Assembly (NCBI GenBank): GCA_036387315.1
Contig: DASVTY010000182.1
Coordinates: 1 to 64,000, forward strand
Source of the DNA: JALZCH01 sp036387315
GTDB taxonomy: Bacteria; Acidobacteriota; Blastocatellia; Pyrinomonadales; Pyrinomonadaceae
Direction of reading: 5' to 3'
Length of the DNA: 64,000 bases
A program made the translations under genes and the position numbers. This document shows positions 36,785-44,628 of this stretch, piece by piece; the first letter of the stretch is position 1; each line of letters opens with the position of its first letter. The notes beneath the pieces were generated by a model that made no database searches, was not told where the DNA came from, and saw only the letters and a list, made by a program, of their open reading frames with translations.

Positions 36785-37384
36785 TCAGCGCGCTGATTGA
36801 ACTGCGCTCTCGGCTGCCGCGCTACGGCTGTTTTTGATTGTCTTGCTTAAGTTGATTAGGTTTTGCAAAAGCTCCCGGATCAATTCTTTCGTCTTCTCGT
36901 CCTTCAGGTTTCCTTGCTCGTCAAATCGTTCATGCGCGCTGCCGATCATCACTTCCGGCTGGTTGACAGTCAAGATGTTCATGTTAACGAACGTCTGCCG
37001 CAGGTGATACTGCGCTCGCGCCGTGCCGAAAATACCCACCGAAGCGCCCATTATCGCCACGGGTTTTCCATCCCACGAGTTGTCGCCGTAGGGACGCGAA
37101 GCCCAGTCCATCGCGTTTTTCAAACCGCCGGGAATCGAATAGTTGTATTCGGGCGTGACGATCAGAATCGCGTCCGCCTCGCGGATTCGCCGTTTGAATT
37201 CGACGACCGAAGGGTGCGGGTCATATTCATCGTCCTGATTGAAAACGGGAATCTCGTTTAATTCGAATGTTTCAATCCTTGCGCCTTCCGGCACCAAATC
37301 AATTGCCGCCCGCAGAGCACTTCGGTTATATGACTCGCGCCGGAGACTGCCGGCGATGCCTAAGATTTTTACCTTTTCGTTCAT
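36785..37384 (-). CDS. NADPH-dependent FMN reductase (azoreductase/chromate-reductase-like)
   Basis: 199 residues of the flavodoxin-like NADPH_FMN_red family. FMN loop GSLRRESYNRSALR at 11-24, and VTPEYNYSIPGGLKNAMDW near 80. AAGGAGAAAA precedes the start. It reduces quinones, azo compounds or metals by two electrons, which fits the detoxification theme of its operon (RidA, AhpD-like, NDH-2). Confidence 0.9.
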   Translation of the reverse strand: MNEKVKILGIAGSLRRESYNRSALRAAIDLVPEGARIETFELNEIPVFNQDDEYDPHPSVVEFKRRIREADAILIVTPEYNYSIPGGLKNAMDWASRPYGDNSWDGKPVAIMGASVGIFGTARAQYHLRQTFVNMNILTVNQPEVMIGSAHERFDEQGNLKDEKTKELIRELLQNLINLSKTIKNSRSAAAESAVQSAR

Positions 37385-37414
37385 CTTTTTTCTCCTTAAA
37401 ACTGCCCCAAATTT

Positions 37415-37810
37415 CTAAACTTTGGCGACACACTTGATCTCGATCAAAAGTTCGGGAAACGCCCGCCGTTCAATTTGCAGGACTGAGCATGCCAGCGCAG
37501 GAAATCTGCCAAAAACGTCTTGACGGCATTTAACCCACACCGATTCCGCAGCCTCCATGTCTCTGACAAACAACACTACGTCAACGATGTTTTCCAAACT
37601 CGCGCCGAATTCCTTCAATAGTTTTGCGACATTCCCATATACTTGCCGCATTTGAATTTCCATTTCTCCGAACCTGCCGAAATCGCTTTCCGGGTCGTGA
37701 CTAACCTGCCCGACGAGATAAATCGTATCGCCGACTTTGACTGCCTGCGCAAATTCGGATACGCGTCCCCACGACATCTGTAAGGTTTTTGTTTCTTTGT
37801 TGATCGTCAT
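37415..37810 (-). CDS. RidA family protein, copy 1
   Basis: 131 residues (YjgF/YER057c/UK114 fold). Motifs: FAQAVKVGDTIYLVGQVSHD and the C-terminal SVLQIERRAFPELLIEIKCVAKV with the Arg that binds carboxylate. RidA members hydrolyse reactive enamine/imine intermediates or act as chaperones. It is a tandem duplicate of the gene at 37987 and lies 30 bases before the FMN reductase. Confidence 0.9.
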   Translation of the reverse strand: MTINKETKTLQMSWGRVSEFAQAVKVGDTIYLVGQVSHDPESDFGRFGEMEIQMRQVYGNVAKLLKEFGASLENIVDVVLFVRDMEAAESVWVKCRQDVFGRFPALACSVLQIERRAFPELLIEIKCVAKV

Positions 37811-37842
37811 AAATACTCCGGTTCAAATTAGACTAAAAGTCT

Positions 37843-37972
37843 AATTACTCGCGTGTTGCCGTTGCGGCTCATAATTTCCCGGCACAGCCCGGAAAGAGAT
37901 AGCAAGCCGGTTCCAGCCGTTGATCGAAATGATTGCCATCACCAGTTAACCGGCTCCTGCTCGGAAATAAAA
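37843..37972 (-). pseudogene. 3' remnant of the AhpD-like gene left by tandem duplication
   Basis: This stretch matches the last ~120 bases of the AhpD-like gene (38415-38535) closely, including CAGCCGTTGATCGAAATGAT and the stop region, but carries no start. Past about 37973 the sequence switches to the RidA 3' flank (AAAACTGC...CTAAACTTTGGCGACACAC), which also occurs at 37397-37433. It marks the junction of a tandem duplication. Confidence 0.8.
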
Positions 37973-37986
37973 CTGCGTCAAAGATG

Positions 37987-38382
37987 CTAAACTTTGGCGA
38001 CACACCTGATTTCGACCAGCAGTTCGGGAAACGCCAGCCGTTCGATTTGCACGATTGTGCTTGCCAGGGCGGGAAATCCGCCGAAAACGTCTTCACGACA
38101 TTTAACCCGTGCCGCAAAAGCCGCTTCCATGTCCGTGACAAACAAAATTTCGTCAACGACGTTTTCCATACTCGCGCCGTATTCCCTCAATACCCTGGCG
38201 ACGTTCGCATACGCCTGCCGCATCTGCGTTTCCATCTCTCCGACCCCGACGAAATTTCCTTTTTCGTCGTGGCTCACTTGCCCGGCTAGATAAATCGTGT
38301 CGCCGACTTTCACCGCCTGCGCGTATCCGAATTCGCGCTCCCAGGGCATATTTAAAGTTTTTGTTTCTTTGCTGATTGTCAT
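37987..38382 (-). CDS. RidA family protein, copy 2
   Basis: 131 residues, same length and motifs as copy 1 (YAQAVKVGDTIYLAGQVSHD; IVQIERLAFPELLVEIRCVAKV). The flank upstream of the start (CTCCGGTTCAAA) is also shared with copy 1. Divergence is moderate, so the duplication is not very recent. Sits directly after the AhpD-like gene. Confidence 0.9.
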   Translation of the reverse strand: MTISKETKTLNMPWEREFGYAQAVKVGDTIYLAGQVSHDEKGNFVGVGEMETQMRQAYANVARVLREYGASMENVVDEILFVTDMEAAFAARVKCREDVFGGFPALASTIVQIERLAFPELLVEIRCVAKV

Positions 38383-38414
38383 AAAAGGCTCCGGTTCAAA
38401 ATTAGACTTTTAGG

Positions 38415-38885
38415 TTAATTAGCGGCTTGTTTTCGCTGCGGCTCGTAATCTCCGGGCTGTGCCCGGAAAGAAATCGCGAGCCGGTTCCAGCCGTTGATCG
38501 AAATGATTGCCATCGTCAGATTGACTAGCTCCTGCTCGGAGAACTGTTTTCGCGCCGCGGCGTAATCTTCGTCGGATGCATTGCTTTCCGAGATGAGCGT
38601 GACGGATTCGGTCCAGGCTAAAGCGGCGCGTTCTCTTTCGGTATAAAACGGTGCTTCGCGCCAGGCGTTCAGCAGATAAAGCCTCTGCTCGCTTTCGCCG
38701 AGCGCGCGGGCGTCTTTCGTGTGCATGTCTATGCAGTAGGCGCATCCGTTGATTTGCGAAGCGCGCGTTTTGACGAGTTCGAGCAGCGAGTGTTCAAGCC
38801 CTGAATCTTCGACATATTTGTGCAGTTTATAAATGGCTTGAACGCCGCCGGGAGCGAGCTTCGTGTAATTTAATCGGCTTTCCAT
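38415..38885 (-). CDS. Carboxymuconolactone decarboxylase / AhpD-like protein
   Basis: 156 residues. The AhpD-type redox motif is GCAYCIDMHTKDAR (CxxC followed by His), after LLELVKTRASQIN. Such proteins act as alkylhydroperoxidase-type disulfide reductases. First gene of an operon with two RidA, an FMN reductase and NDH-2. Its sigma-54-type promoter is about 50 bases upstream. Confidence 0.9.
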   Translation of the reverse strand: MESRLNYTKLAPGGVQAIYKLHKYVEDSGLEHSLLELVKTRASQINGCAYCIDMHTKDARALGESEQRLYLLNAWREAPFYTERERAALAWTESVTLISESNASDEDYAAARKQFSEQELVNLTMAIISINGWNRLAISFRAQPGDYEPQRKQAAN

Positions 38886-38931
38886 TTCAGCTACCTCTTT
38901 TTATTAAAGATTGACAACCGCCGTGACTTAA

Positions 38932-38947
38932 ACAACCTTCGTGCCAA
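38932..38947 (-). promoter_or_regulatory. Sigma-54 promoter of the AhpD-like/RidA/NDH-2 operon
   Basis: Minus-strand sequence TTGGCACGAAGGTTGT matches the consensus YTGGCACGRNNNTTGCW at all defined positions but one (T for C in the -12 GC). The predicted start of transcription is about 35 bases before the AhpD-like start codon. Confidence 0.8.
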
Positions 38948-39046
38948 CTTATGTTTTGCCTGGCATCAAAAACGGAAAAGCCCGAAATACATTGCTTTAA
39001 CTATCGAGCGACAATTAAAACAAGGTCAAAACCGATTTGCTTTCCT

Positions 39047-39081
39047 GACTTTATTTCAACCCGCGCGTTGAAATTTCAACG
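39047..39081. promoter_or_regulatory. Candidate enhancer (UAS) array, copy A
   Basis: 39060-39047 reads GTTGAAATAAAGTC on the minus strand, and 39066-39081 is a perfect 16-bp palindrome CGTTGAAATTTCAACG. They lie about 100-135 bases upstream of the -24 box, the usual distance for a sigma-54 activator. Confidence 0.6.
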
Positions 39082-39226
39082 TCCGTGAAAGCGCTTTTCT
39101 TTTCTACCGCGATAAATACCGGCTTTTTGAGGGAAAAGAGAGCGGATTTGTGCCCATTTACAGCCGGAAAGAGATGTTGCGAATTGGCGGATAATTGAAC
39201 CGTGTAAGTTTCTTTTGTTTCCCCGC

Positions 39227-39763
39227 TCAAATCTTCATTTCGGCTTCGCCGAGTAGCCTGATGCGCCTTTCCGTTTTGTCGAGAATGTCCTTCAAAATAA
39301 TGCCGAGCGGCGCTTCGCGCATTTTCTCGCAAATCCTGGCGGCAACGCGTAAAGAAGCGCCGATTTGCTGATTGCCGGCAATCAATTCCGCTATCATTTC
39401 GCCGGGCGAAAGAAGATCACCGTTATAATTCTCAACACTTTGAAGCTCGCCCGAGTGCGAAATACTGCGAAGGGGCGCGGCGCCGATTTGCCGCACCTGT
39501 TCGGCGAGCGTATCCATCGAGGCAAAAATTTCCTCAGCTTGCTCGTCGAACAAAAGTTTATAATCGCGTTTATGCGACCCAGCCGGATTCAGATAAAAAA
39601 TTTTAGTTTTTTCATAGAGCGCGAAACCGTCGGCAATCACCCGATTAACGGCTTCGACGATTTCCTGTTTTACTTTCCCTTCTAAACCGGCGGGCGCGGG
39701 GCGAGCCGCCGTTGAAGTGTAAGAAACAATTTTTCCTGTCGCTCGTTTGTCGGCATTTACCAT
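39227..39763 (-). CDS. Dps/ferritin-like protein with altered ferroxidase site
   Basis: 178 residues from the ATG at 39763, chosen for AAGGAG about 8 bases upstream; the frame extends to 39841 into promoter sequence. The Dps fold is recognised from FDEQAEEIFASMDTLAEQVRQIG. The HW and LH motifs of Dps, which provide ferroxidase His ligands, read FYLNP and RDY here, while the Asp and Glu (FDEQAEE) remain. So it may bind DNA or protect without normal iron oxidation. It has its own sigma-54 promoter. A canonical Dps is at 46793. Confidence 0.82.
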   Translation of the reverse strand: MVNADKRATGKIVSYTSTAARPAPAGLEGKVKQEIVEAVNRVIADGFALYEKTKIFYLNPAGSHKRDYKLLFDEQAEEIFASMDTLAEQVRQIGAAPLRSISHSGELQSVENYNGDLLSPGEMIAELIAGNQQIGASLRVAARICEKMREAPLGIILKDILDKTERRIRLLGEAEMKI

Positions 39764-39805
39764 AAAAAATCTCCTTGTCGATTGATGACTGCCGCTGTCA
39801 CTGAA

Positions 39806-39821
39806 ACAACCTTCGTGCCAA
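39806..39821 (-). promoter_or_regulatory. Sigma-54 promoter of the Dps-like gene
   Basis: Minus-strand TTGGCACGAAGGTTGT, identical to the site at 38932-38947. Predicted transcript start about 30 bases before the start codon. Confidence 0.8.
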
Positions 39822-39919
39822 CTTCCCCTGCCGGAAATCAAAAACGAAAAGCCCGAAATTACAGGCGCTTCAATTTTCGTGCGAGGGTTAAGACAAGGTC
39901 AGGACAGACTAGCTTTTCT

Positions 39920-39953
39920 GACTTTATTTCAACCTACGCGTTGATATTTCAAC
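39920..39953. promoter_or_regulatory. Candidate enhancer (UAS) array, copy B
   Basis: GTTGAAATAAAGTC on the minus strand (39933-39920) and GTTGATATTTCAAC (39940-39953). The array lies between two divergent candidate sigma-54 promoters. Confidence 0.6.
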
Positions 39954-40015
39954 ATCAGCGAAAGCCGCTTTTCTTCTTCACCGCGATAAATGCTAGCTTT
40001 TTTATGACAAAGAGC

Positions 40016-40031
40016 GCGGAACTTGATTTGC
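40016..40031 (+). promoter_or_regulatory. Possible sigma-54 promoter of the isochorismatase-like gene
   Basis: GCGGAACTTGATTTGC has GG-N10-GC with TTTGC at -12 but a poor -24 box. About 50 bases before the start codon. Confidence 0.4.
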
Positions 40032-40081
40032 AAAACCTTGAAAAAGAGGGGCGAAAAGGTCCCGAAATAAAAGGAGAGAAT

Positions 40082-40744
40082 ATGAATAATCAAAACGGAA
40101 ATGGAATGTATAAAGCTTTATTCGATCCGGCTGATGCCGTCATTCTGCTGCTCGACCACCAGGCGGGTTTGTTTCAAACGGTAAAAGACATCGGCGTTCT
40201 GGAATTACGCGCTAACACGGTTGCTCTGGCAAAACTGGCGACGCTGATGGATGTTCCCGTCATCACTTCCGCCTCGGTGCCGGAAGGTCCGAACGGTCCG
40301 CTGATTCCCGAAATCCACGAGAACGCGCCGCACGCCGTTTTTGTTCGCCGCAAAGGAGAAATCAACGCTTGGGAGAACGAAGATTTTGTCAGAACGGTGC
40401 GTGAGACAGGCAAAAAGACTTTAATTATCGCCGGGGTCTGGACGAGCGTCTGCGTGGCTTTTCCGGCGCTCGACGCGCTTTCTGAAGGATACAGAGTTTA
40501 CGCCGTGATGGACGCTTCGGGCGACCCGAGCGAATTCGCCTCGCGCGTAACGCTCGCCCGCTTCACCCAAGCCGGAGTGGTTCCGACCAGCATCAGCGCC
40601 GTCATCTGCGAGTTTCAGCGCCATTGGAATCGCCCGAACAACGCGGAATGGGCGGAGCTTTACACGATGCACGCGCCGAACTACAAAGCGGTTATCGAAA
40701 GTTTCCAGAAAGCGCAGGAAGCCGCCAAACAGGCGACTGTCTAA
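40082..40744 (+). CDS. Isochorismatase-like hydrolase (YcaC type)
   Basis: 220 residues from the ATG at 40082, set by AAAGGAGAG 6 bases upstream; the frame is open much further into the duplicated promoter region. Cysteine-hydrolase motifs: Asp in LLLDHQAGL, Lys near RRKGEINAW, and Cys in IAGVWTSVCVAFPALDAL. YcaC-type proteins hydrolyse amides or esters; substrate unknown. Upstream of an amidohydrolase. Confidence 0.9.
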   Translation: MNNQNGNGMYKALFDPADAVILLLDHQAGLFQTVKDIGVLELRANTVALAKLATLMDVPVITSASVPEGPNGPLIPEIHENAPHAVFVRRKGEINAWENEDFVRTVRETGKKTLIIAGVWTSVCVAFPALDALSEGYRVYAVMDASGDPSEFASRVTLARFTQAGVVPTSISAVICEFQRHWNRPNNAEWAELYTMHAPNYKAVIESFQKAQEAAKQATV

Positions 40745-40824
40745 CTTACGAGAAGCAGACAGATTAAGACTAACGAATTTCTGTCTGATATACCCTTCGC
40801 GGGCTGAATTTCAGAGGAGAAGAA

Positions 40825-42693
40825 ATGAGTCTGGAGAATGCCAAAACAAGCGCTGATTTAATCGTCTTCAACGCCAAAATCGCCACACAGGACGAGCGGC
40901 GCCAGTTTGCCGCCGCGCTCGCGATCAAAGACGGAAAATTTATTTGCGTTGGACGAGAGCGGGAAGCAATGCGCTTTAAAGGCGATGAAACACAAGTCAT
41001 TGACGCGAACAAAAGAACGATTATTCCGGGCTTGAACGATTCGCACACGCACCCGATTCGCGGCGGTTTGAATTACAACATGGAACTCCGCTGGGACGGC
41101 GTTGATTCTCTGGCAGATGCTTTGAACATGCTCAAAGAACAAGCACGCAATACGCCTCCGCCGCAGTGGGTGCGCGTCATCGGCGGCTGGACGGAATTTC
41201 AATTTAAGGAAAAACGAATGCCGACGCTCGACGAGATAAACAACGCCGCTCCCGATACGCCGGTTTTCGTGCTGCACCTTTATGACCGCGCTTTTTTGAA
41301 TGCGGCGGCTCTGCGCGCGGTCGGTTACACGAAAGAAACGCCCGACCCGCCGGGCGGAGAAATCGAGCGTGATAAAAACGGCAATCCGACCGGGCTTTTA
41401 ATCGCTCGTCCCAATGCGAACATTCTTTATTCGACTCTCGCAAAGGGTCCGAAACTGTCGTTCGACGACCAGCTTAACTCGACTCGACATTTTATGCGCG
41501 AACTTAATCGCTTTGGCGTGACGAGCGTAATTGACGCTGGCGGCGGTTTCCAAAATTACCCGGACGATTACAAGGTTATCGAGCAATTGCACAAAGAAAA
41601 TCAATTGACCGCTCGCGTCGCCTACAACCTGTTCACGCAAAAGCCGAAAGAGGAATTACAGGATTTTGAGCGCTGGACGAAAATGGTTAAACCCAGACAA
41701 GGAGATGATTTTTACCGTCATAACGGCGCGGGAGAAATGCTCGTCTTTTCCGCCGCCGATTTTGAAGATTTTTTAGAGCCGCGTCCCGTTTTGCCCGAAG
41801 CGATGGAAGGTGAGCTTTACTGCGTCGTCCGCCTTTTGGCAGAAAACAACTGGGCGTTTCGCCTGCACGCGACTTACGACGAATCAATTACGCGCGCCTT
41901 AAATGTTTACGAAAAAGTTCACCGCGAAGTGCCGATCGATAAGCTGGGCTGGTTCATTGACCACGCCGAAACGATTTCGGATAGAAACATCGAGCGCGTA
42001 AAAAAATTAGGCGGCGGAATCGCCGTTCAGCACCGAATGGCGTTTCAGGGAGAATATTTCGCCGAGCGCCACGGCAAAACCCAGTTAAAACGAACGCCTC
42101 CGATTAAAAGAATGCTCGAAATGAATGTGCCGGTCGGAGCCGGAACGGACGCGACGCGCGTGGCAAGTTATAACCCGTTCGTTTCCTTGTATTGGCTGGT
42201 GTCCGGCAAAACTGTCGGCGGCTTGCAAATGTATGACGAATCGAACCGGCTCGACCGGATGGAAGCGCTGCGATTGTGGACTGTCGGCAGCAGTTGGTTT
42301 TCGGGCGATGCGGGCAGAAAAGGTTCGATTGAAGCGGGGCAGCTCGCCGATTTAGCCGTTCTCTCGGCGGATTTTTTCAGCATTCCCGAAGAACAGATTA
42401 AATCGCTCGAATCGGTTTTAACGATTGTCGGCGGCAAAATCGTTTATGCCGAAAATGAATTCAAACAATTCGCGCCGCTCGATTTGCCCGTCAGCCCGTC
42501 GTGGTCGCCCGTTAAAACTTTCGGCGGGTATCACAATCAGTCTCCGAAAGCGACGGGCGCACGCTTCCATCCCCACTCGCACAATCACGCGACATGCGGC
42601 GGGCATAATTTGGTAAGTAACGCAGTCGAAAATGCGGGGGCTAAATTCGATTTCTTTGGCGGTTTCGGCGCGGCTTGCGCGTGCGCTTTTTAA
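40825..42693 (+). CDS. Amidohydrolase family protein (YtcJ-like)
   Basis: 622 residues. Metal-dependent hydrolase barrel with HTHPIRGG near 78, FRLHATYDE near 355, a His in DHAETISD, and the late Asp in GAGTDATRVAS. The composite beta domain is at the ends (ADLIVFNAKIAT; GSIEAGQLADLAVLS). The last 40 residues hold a His-rich tail (HPHSHNHATCGGHN), possibly metal-binding. AGGAGAAG precedes the start. Substrate unknown. Confidence 0.9.
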   Translation: MSLENAKTSADLIVFNAKIATQDERRQFAAALAIKDGKFICVGREREAMRFKGDETQVIDANKRTIIPGLNDSHTHPIRGGLNYNMELRWDGVDSLADALNMLKEQARNTPPPQWVRVIGGWTEFQFKEKRMPTLDEINNAAPDTPVFVLHLYDRAFLNAAALRAVGYTKETPDPPGGEIERDKNGNPTGLLIARPNANILYSTLAKGPKLSFDDQLNSTRHFMRELNRFGVTSVIDAGGGFQNYPDDYKVIEQLHKENQLTARVAYNLFTQKPKEELQDFERWTKMVKPRQGDDFYRHNGAGEMLVFSAADFEDFLEPRPVLPEAMEGELYCVVRLLAENNWAFRLHATYDESITRALNVYEKVHREVPIDKLGWFIDHAETISDRNIERVKKLGGGIAVQHRMAFQGEYFAERHGKTQLKRTPPIKRMLEMNVPVGAGTDATRVASYNPFVSLYWLVSGKTVGGLQMYDESNRLDRMEALRLWTVGSSWFSGDAGRKGSIEAGQLADLAVLSADFFSIPEEQIKSLESVLTIVGGKIVYAENEFKQFAPLDLPVSPSWSPVKTFGGYHNQSPKATGARFHPHSHNHATCGGHNLVSNAVENAGAKFDFFGGFGAACACAF

Positions 42694-42728
42694 AGGCGGC
42701 GAACAATGTCCGCGCTTGAAGGAACATT

Positions 42729-43463
42729 ATGGAGAACGAACGGGCGAAACAGATTGAAGGGCAAAAGCGTATCGAGCCGCTGCCGGTTTTGCTGCTGGTT
42801 TTGACCGTTACGACCGGCTTGCTCGACGCGGTCAGTTTTCTCGGCTTGGGCAGAGTTTTTACGGCGAACATGACCGGGAATGTGGTTTTTCTGGGTTTTG
42901 CGTTGGGCGGCGCGCACAATATTGCGGTCAATAGTTCGCTGGCTGCAATCGGCGCATTTTTGGTGGGTGCGGCTCTCGGTGGAAAACTTGCCAAGCATTA
43001 CGCGGGGGAACAATTGCGAAAGTGGTTTTTGATCGTCGCCGTTATCGAATCTGCTTTACTCGTCGGAGCAGGATTAATCTCGGTTGGTTTCGACTTTGAA
43101 ACGCACACGACCGCCTTTCAGCTTTACGCGGTGATTGCGCTGACGGCGGCTGCAATGGGAGTGCGGAATGCGACGGTTCGGCAAATCAGCGTGAAGGATA
43201 TGACGACCACCGTTTTGACTTTGACGCTGACCGGCATCGGCGCTGATTCATCATTTGCGGGCGGCAAAAACGAGAATTTTGCGAGGCGAGCGGGTTCGGT
43301 GATTTTAATGTTCGCGGGCGCTGGTCTCGGCGCGTGGCTGCTCTACCAAAGCGGCGGCGTTGCGCTCCCGCTCTTTGTCTGCGGCGCGTGCATTCTGATC
43401 GTAACTTTGATTTACGCTGCTCATCCCGCTTCGCAAGTCAGAAAAGATGCTGACAAGCAATGA
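42729..43463 (+). CDS. DUF1275 (YoaK) family membrane protein
   Basis: 244 residues with six hydrophobic segments. GLLDAVSFLGLGRVFTANMTGNVVFLG near residues 35-62 is the family signature. Function unknown. Located 35 bases after the amidohydrolase; the DoxX frame begins before its end. Confidence 0.88.
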   Translation: MENERAKQIEGQKRIEPLPVLLLVLTVTTGLLDAVSFLGLGRVFTANMTGNVVFLGFALGGAHNIAVNSSLAAIGAFLVGAALGGKLAKHYAGEQLRKWFLIVAVIESALLVGAGLISVGFDFETHTTAFQLYAVIALTAAAMGVRNATVRQISVKDMTTTVLTLTLTGIGADSSFAGGKNENFARRAGSVILMFAGAGLGAWLLYQSGGVALPLFVCGACILIVTLIYAAHPASQVRKDADKQ

Positions 43464-43548
43464 CTTAATAAATGAGACGGTGAGCGCTAAAAATACGAAT
43501 TATTTGCTTTGCGGGCGACTTATAAAGTTTATTTTTTTGAGCAAAAGT

Positions 43549-43980
43549 ATGATTCAGGAAATCTGGCAATTTATTTTTTATTCCGATTTGGGAAGCGCTT
43601 TTAACAACATTGCGCTGCTGGTTTTCCGGGTCTTGCTTTGTCTCCAGATGCTGCGCGCTCACGGCTTGAAAAAAATTGGCGTCGGCGTTGGCGAAGCGGA
43701 AGTTGTGCCGAATCCTTTGGGACTTCCTCCCGAACTCAATCAATTGATTGCGTATTTTTCCGGCGTGGTCGCACCTGTTTTTATCGCTTTCGGATTTCTA
43801 ACCCGGTTGTCAGCTTTGCCGGTTTTGGCAGTTACCTTAACCGGGTATTTCGTCGTCCACCGCTGGGACACGCTGAGCGTCAGAGAGGTTCCCTTTATGT
43901 ATAGCTTGAGCTATTTATACATCTTCTCGGTCGGCGCGGGCAGATTTTCGATTGATTACTATTTGTCGCAAATTTTTTAG
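43549..43980 (+). CDS. DoxX family membrane protein
   Basis: 143 residues from the ATG at 43549; an earlier ATG at 43447 overlaps the previous gene and adds a non-family extension. Four membrane helices, with FRVLLCLQMLRAHGLKKIGVG near the start and VAPVFIAFGFLTRLSALPVL in the middle. DoxX members associate with thiol/quinone redox systems. Precedes the molybdopterin oxidoreductase by 13 bases. Confidence 0.82.
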   Translation: MIQEIWQFIFYSDLGSAFNNIALLVFRVLLCLQMLRAHGLKKIGVGVGEAEVVPNPLGLPPELNQLIAYFSGVVAPVFIAFGFLTRLSALPVLAVTLTGYFVVHRWDTLSVREVPFMYSLSYLYIFSVGAGRFSIDYYLSQIF

Positions 43981-43993
43981 AAGGAAGGTGCTT

Positions 43994-44623
43994 ATGGCAG
44001 AAAATTTTATTTCGCGCGGTTTCAAAGGACGAGCCAGAGAAGCCGATAAAACGCGCAAAGAACGGGTTCCGCCCGGTCAGTACGTAACGGAAGGTTTTCC
44101 GGTGTTGTCCGCCGGACCGACTCCGCGCACGTCGCTTGAGCGGTGGGATTTTTCGATTTACGGAGAAATTAATGAGGATTTGAAATGGACGTGGGACGAG
44201 TTTCAAAAGCTGCCGCGTGAAACCTTCACGGTTGATATTCACTGCGTTACCAAGTGGTCAAAGCTCGGCACGGTCTGGACGGGCGTTTCTATTGATACAT
44301 TGCTCCAGGGAATAGACCTTGAGGCGCAACCGGAAGTCCGGTATCTGATCGCTTATTGCGACGGCGGTTACACGACGAATCTACCGCTCGCCGATGTGCG
44401 CAATGGCAAAGCATGGGTGGTTTACGAATACGACGGAAAACCGCTCGCGCCCGAGCACGGAGGTCCGGCGCGTCTGCTCGTGCCTCATCTCTACTTTTGG
44501 AAAAGCGCGAAATGGATTCGCGGCTTTAAGCTCGTTAAGGAAGACCGCCCCGGTTTCTGGGAGTCGTATGGTTATCACAATTACGGTGACCCCTGGAAAG
44601 AGCAGCGATACACGGGAGATTAA
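43994..44623 (+). CDS. Sulfite oxidase-like molybdopterin-dependent oxidoreductase
   Basis: 209 residues from the ATG at 43994, with AAGGAAGG just upstream. Core motif VDIHCVTKWSKLGTVWTGVSIDTLL carries the Cys that ligates molybdenum; GGYTTNLPLADV and EHGGPARLLVPHLYFWKSAKW follow. It is the short, single-domain form without a visible signal peptide. It forms a pair with the flavin reductase encoded 5 bases downstream. Substrate unknown (sulfoxides or sulfite are possible). Confidence 0.9.
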   Translation: MAENFISRGFKGRAREADKTRKERVPPGQYVTEGFPVLSAGPTPRTSLERWDFSIYGEINEDLKWTWDEFQKLPRETFTVDIHCVTKWSKLGTVWTGVSIDTLLQGIDLEAQPEVRYLIAYCDGGYTTNLPLADVRNGKAWVVYEYDGKPLAPEHGGPARLLVPHLYFWKSAKWIRGFKLVKEDRPGFWESYGYHNYGDPWKEQRYTGD

Positions 44624-44628
44624 AAGTT

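Larger units (their letters stand above)
38906..39140. repeat. Duplicated promoter region, copy A
   Basis: About 230 bases that match 39781-40010 in the same orientation, including the sigma-54 site, a CAAAAACGGAAAAGCCCGAAAT block, and the GACTTTATTTCAAC block. Both copies lie upstream of minus-strand genes. No gene is seen in 38886-39226. Confidence 0.75.
39781..40010. repeat. Duplicated promoter region, copy B
   Basis: Second copy of the 230-base region at 38906-39140, here between the divergent Dps-like and isochorismatase-like genes. No gene is seen in 39764-40081. Confidence 0.75.

Noticed and set aside
39782..40081. Upstream extension of the isochorismatase-like gene
   Set aside because: It reads through the duplicated promoter region, and a strong ribosome site supports the ATG at 40082.
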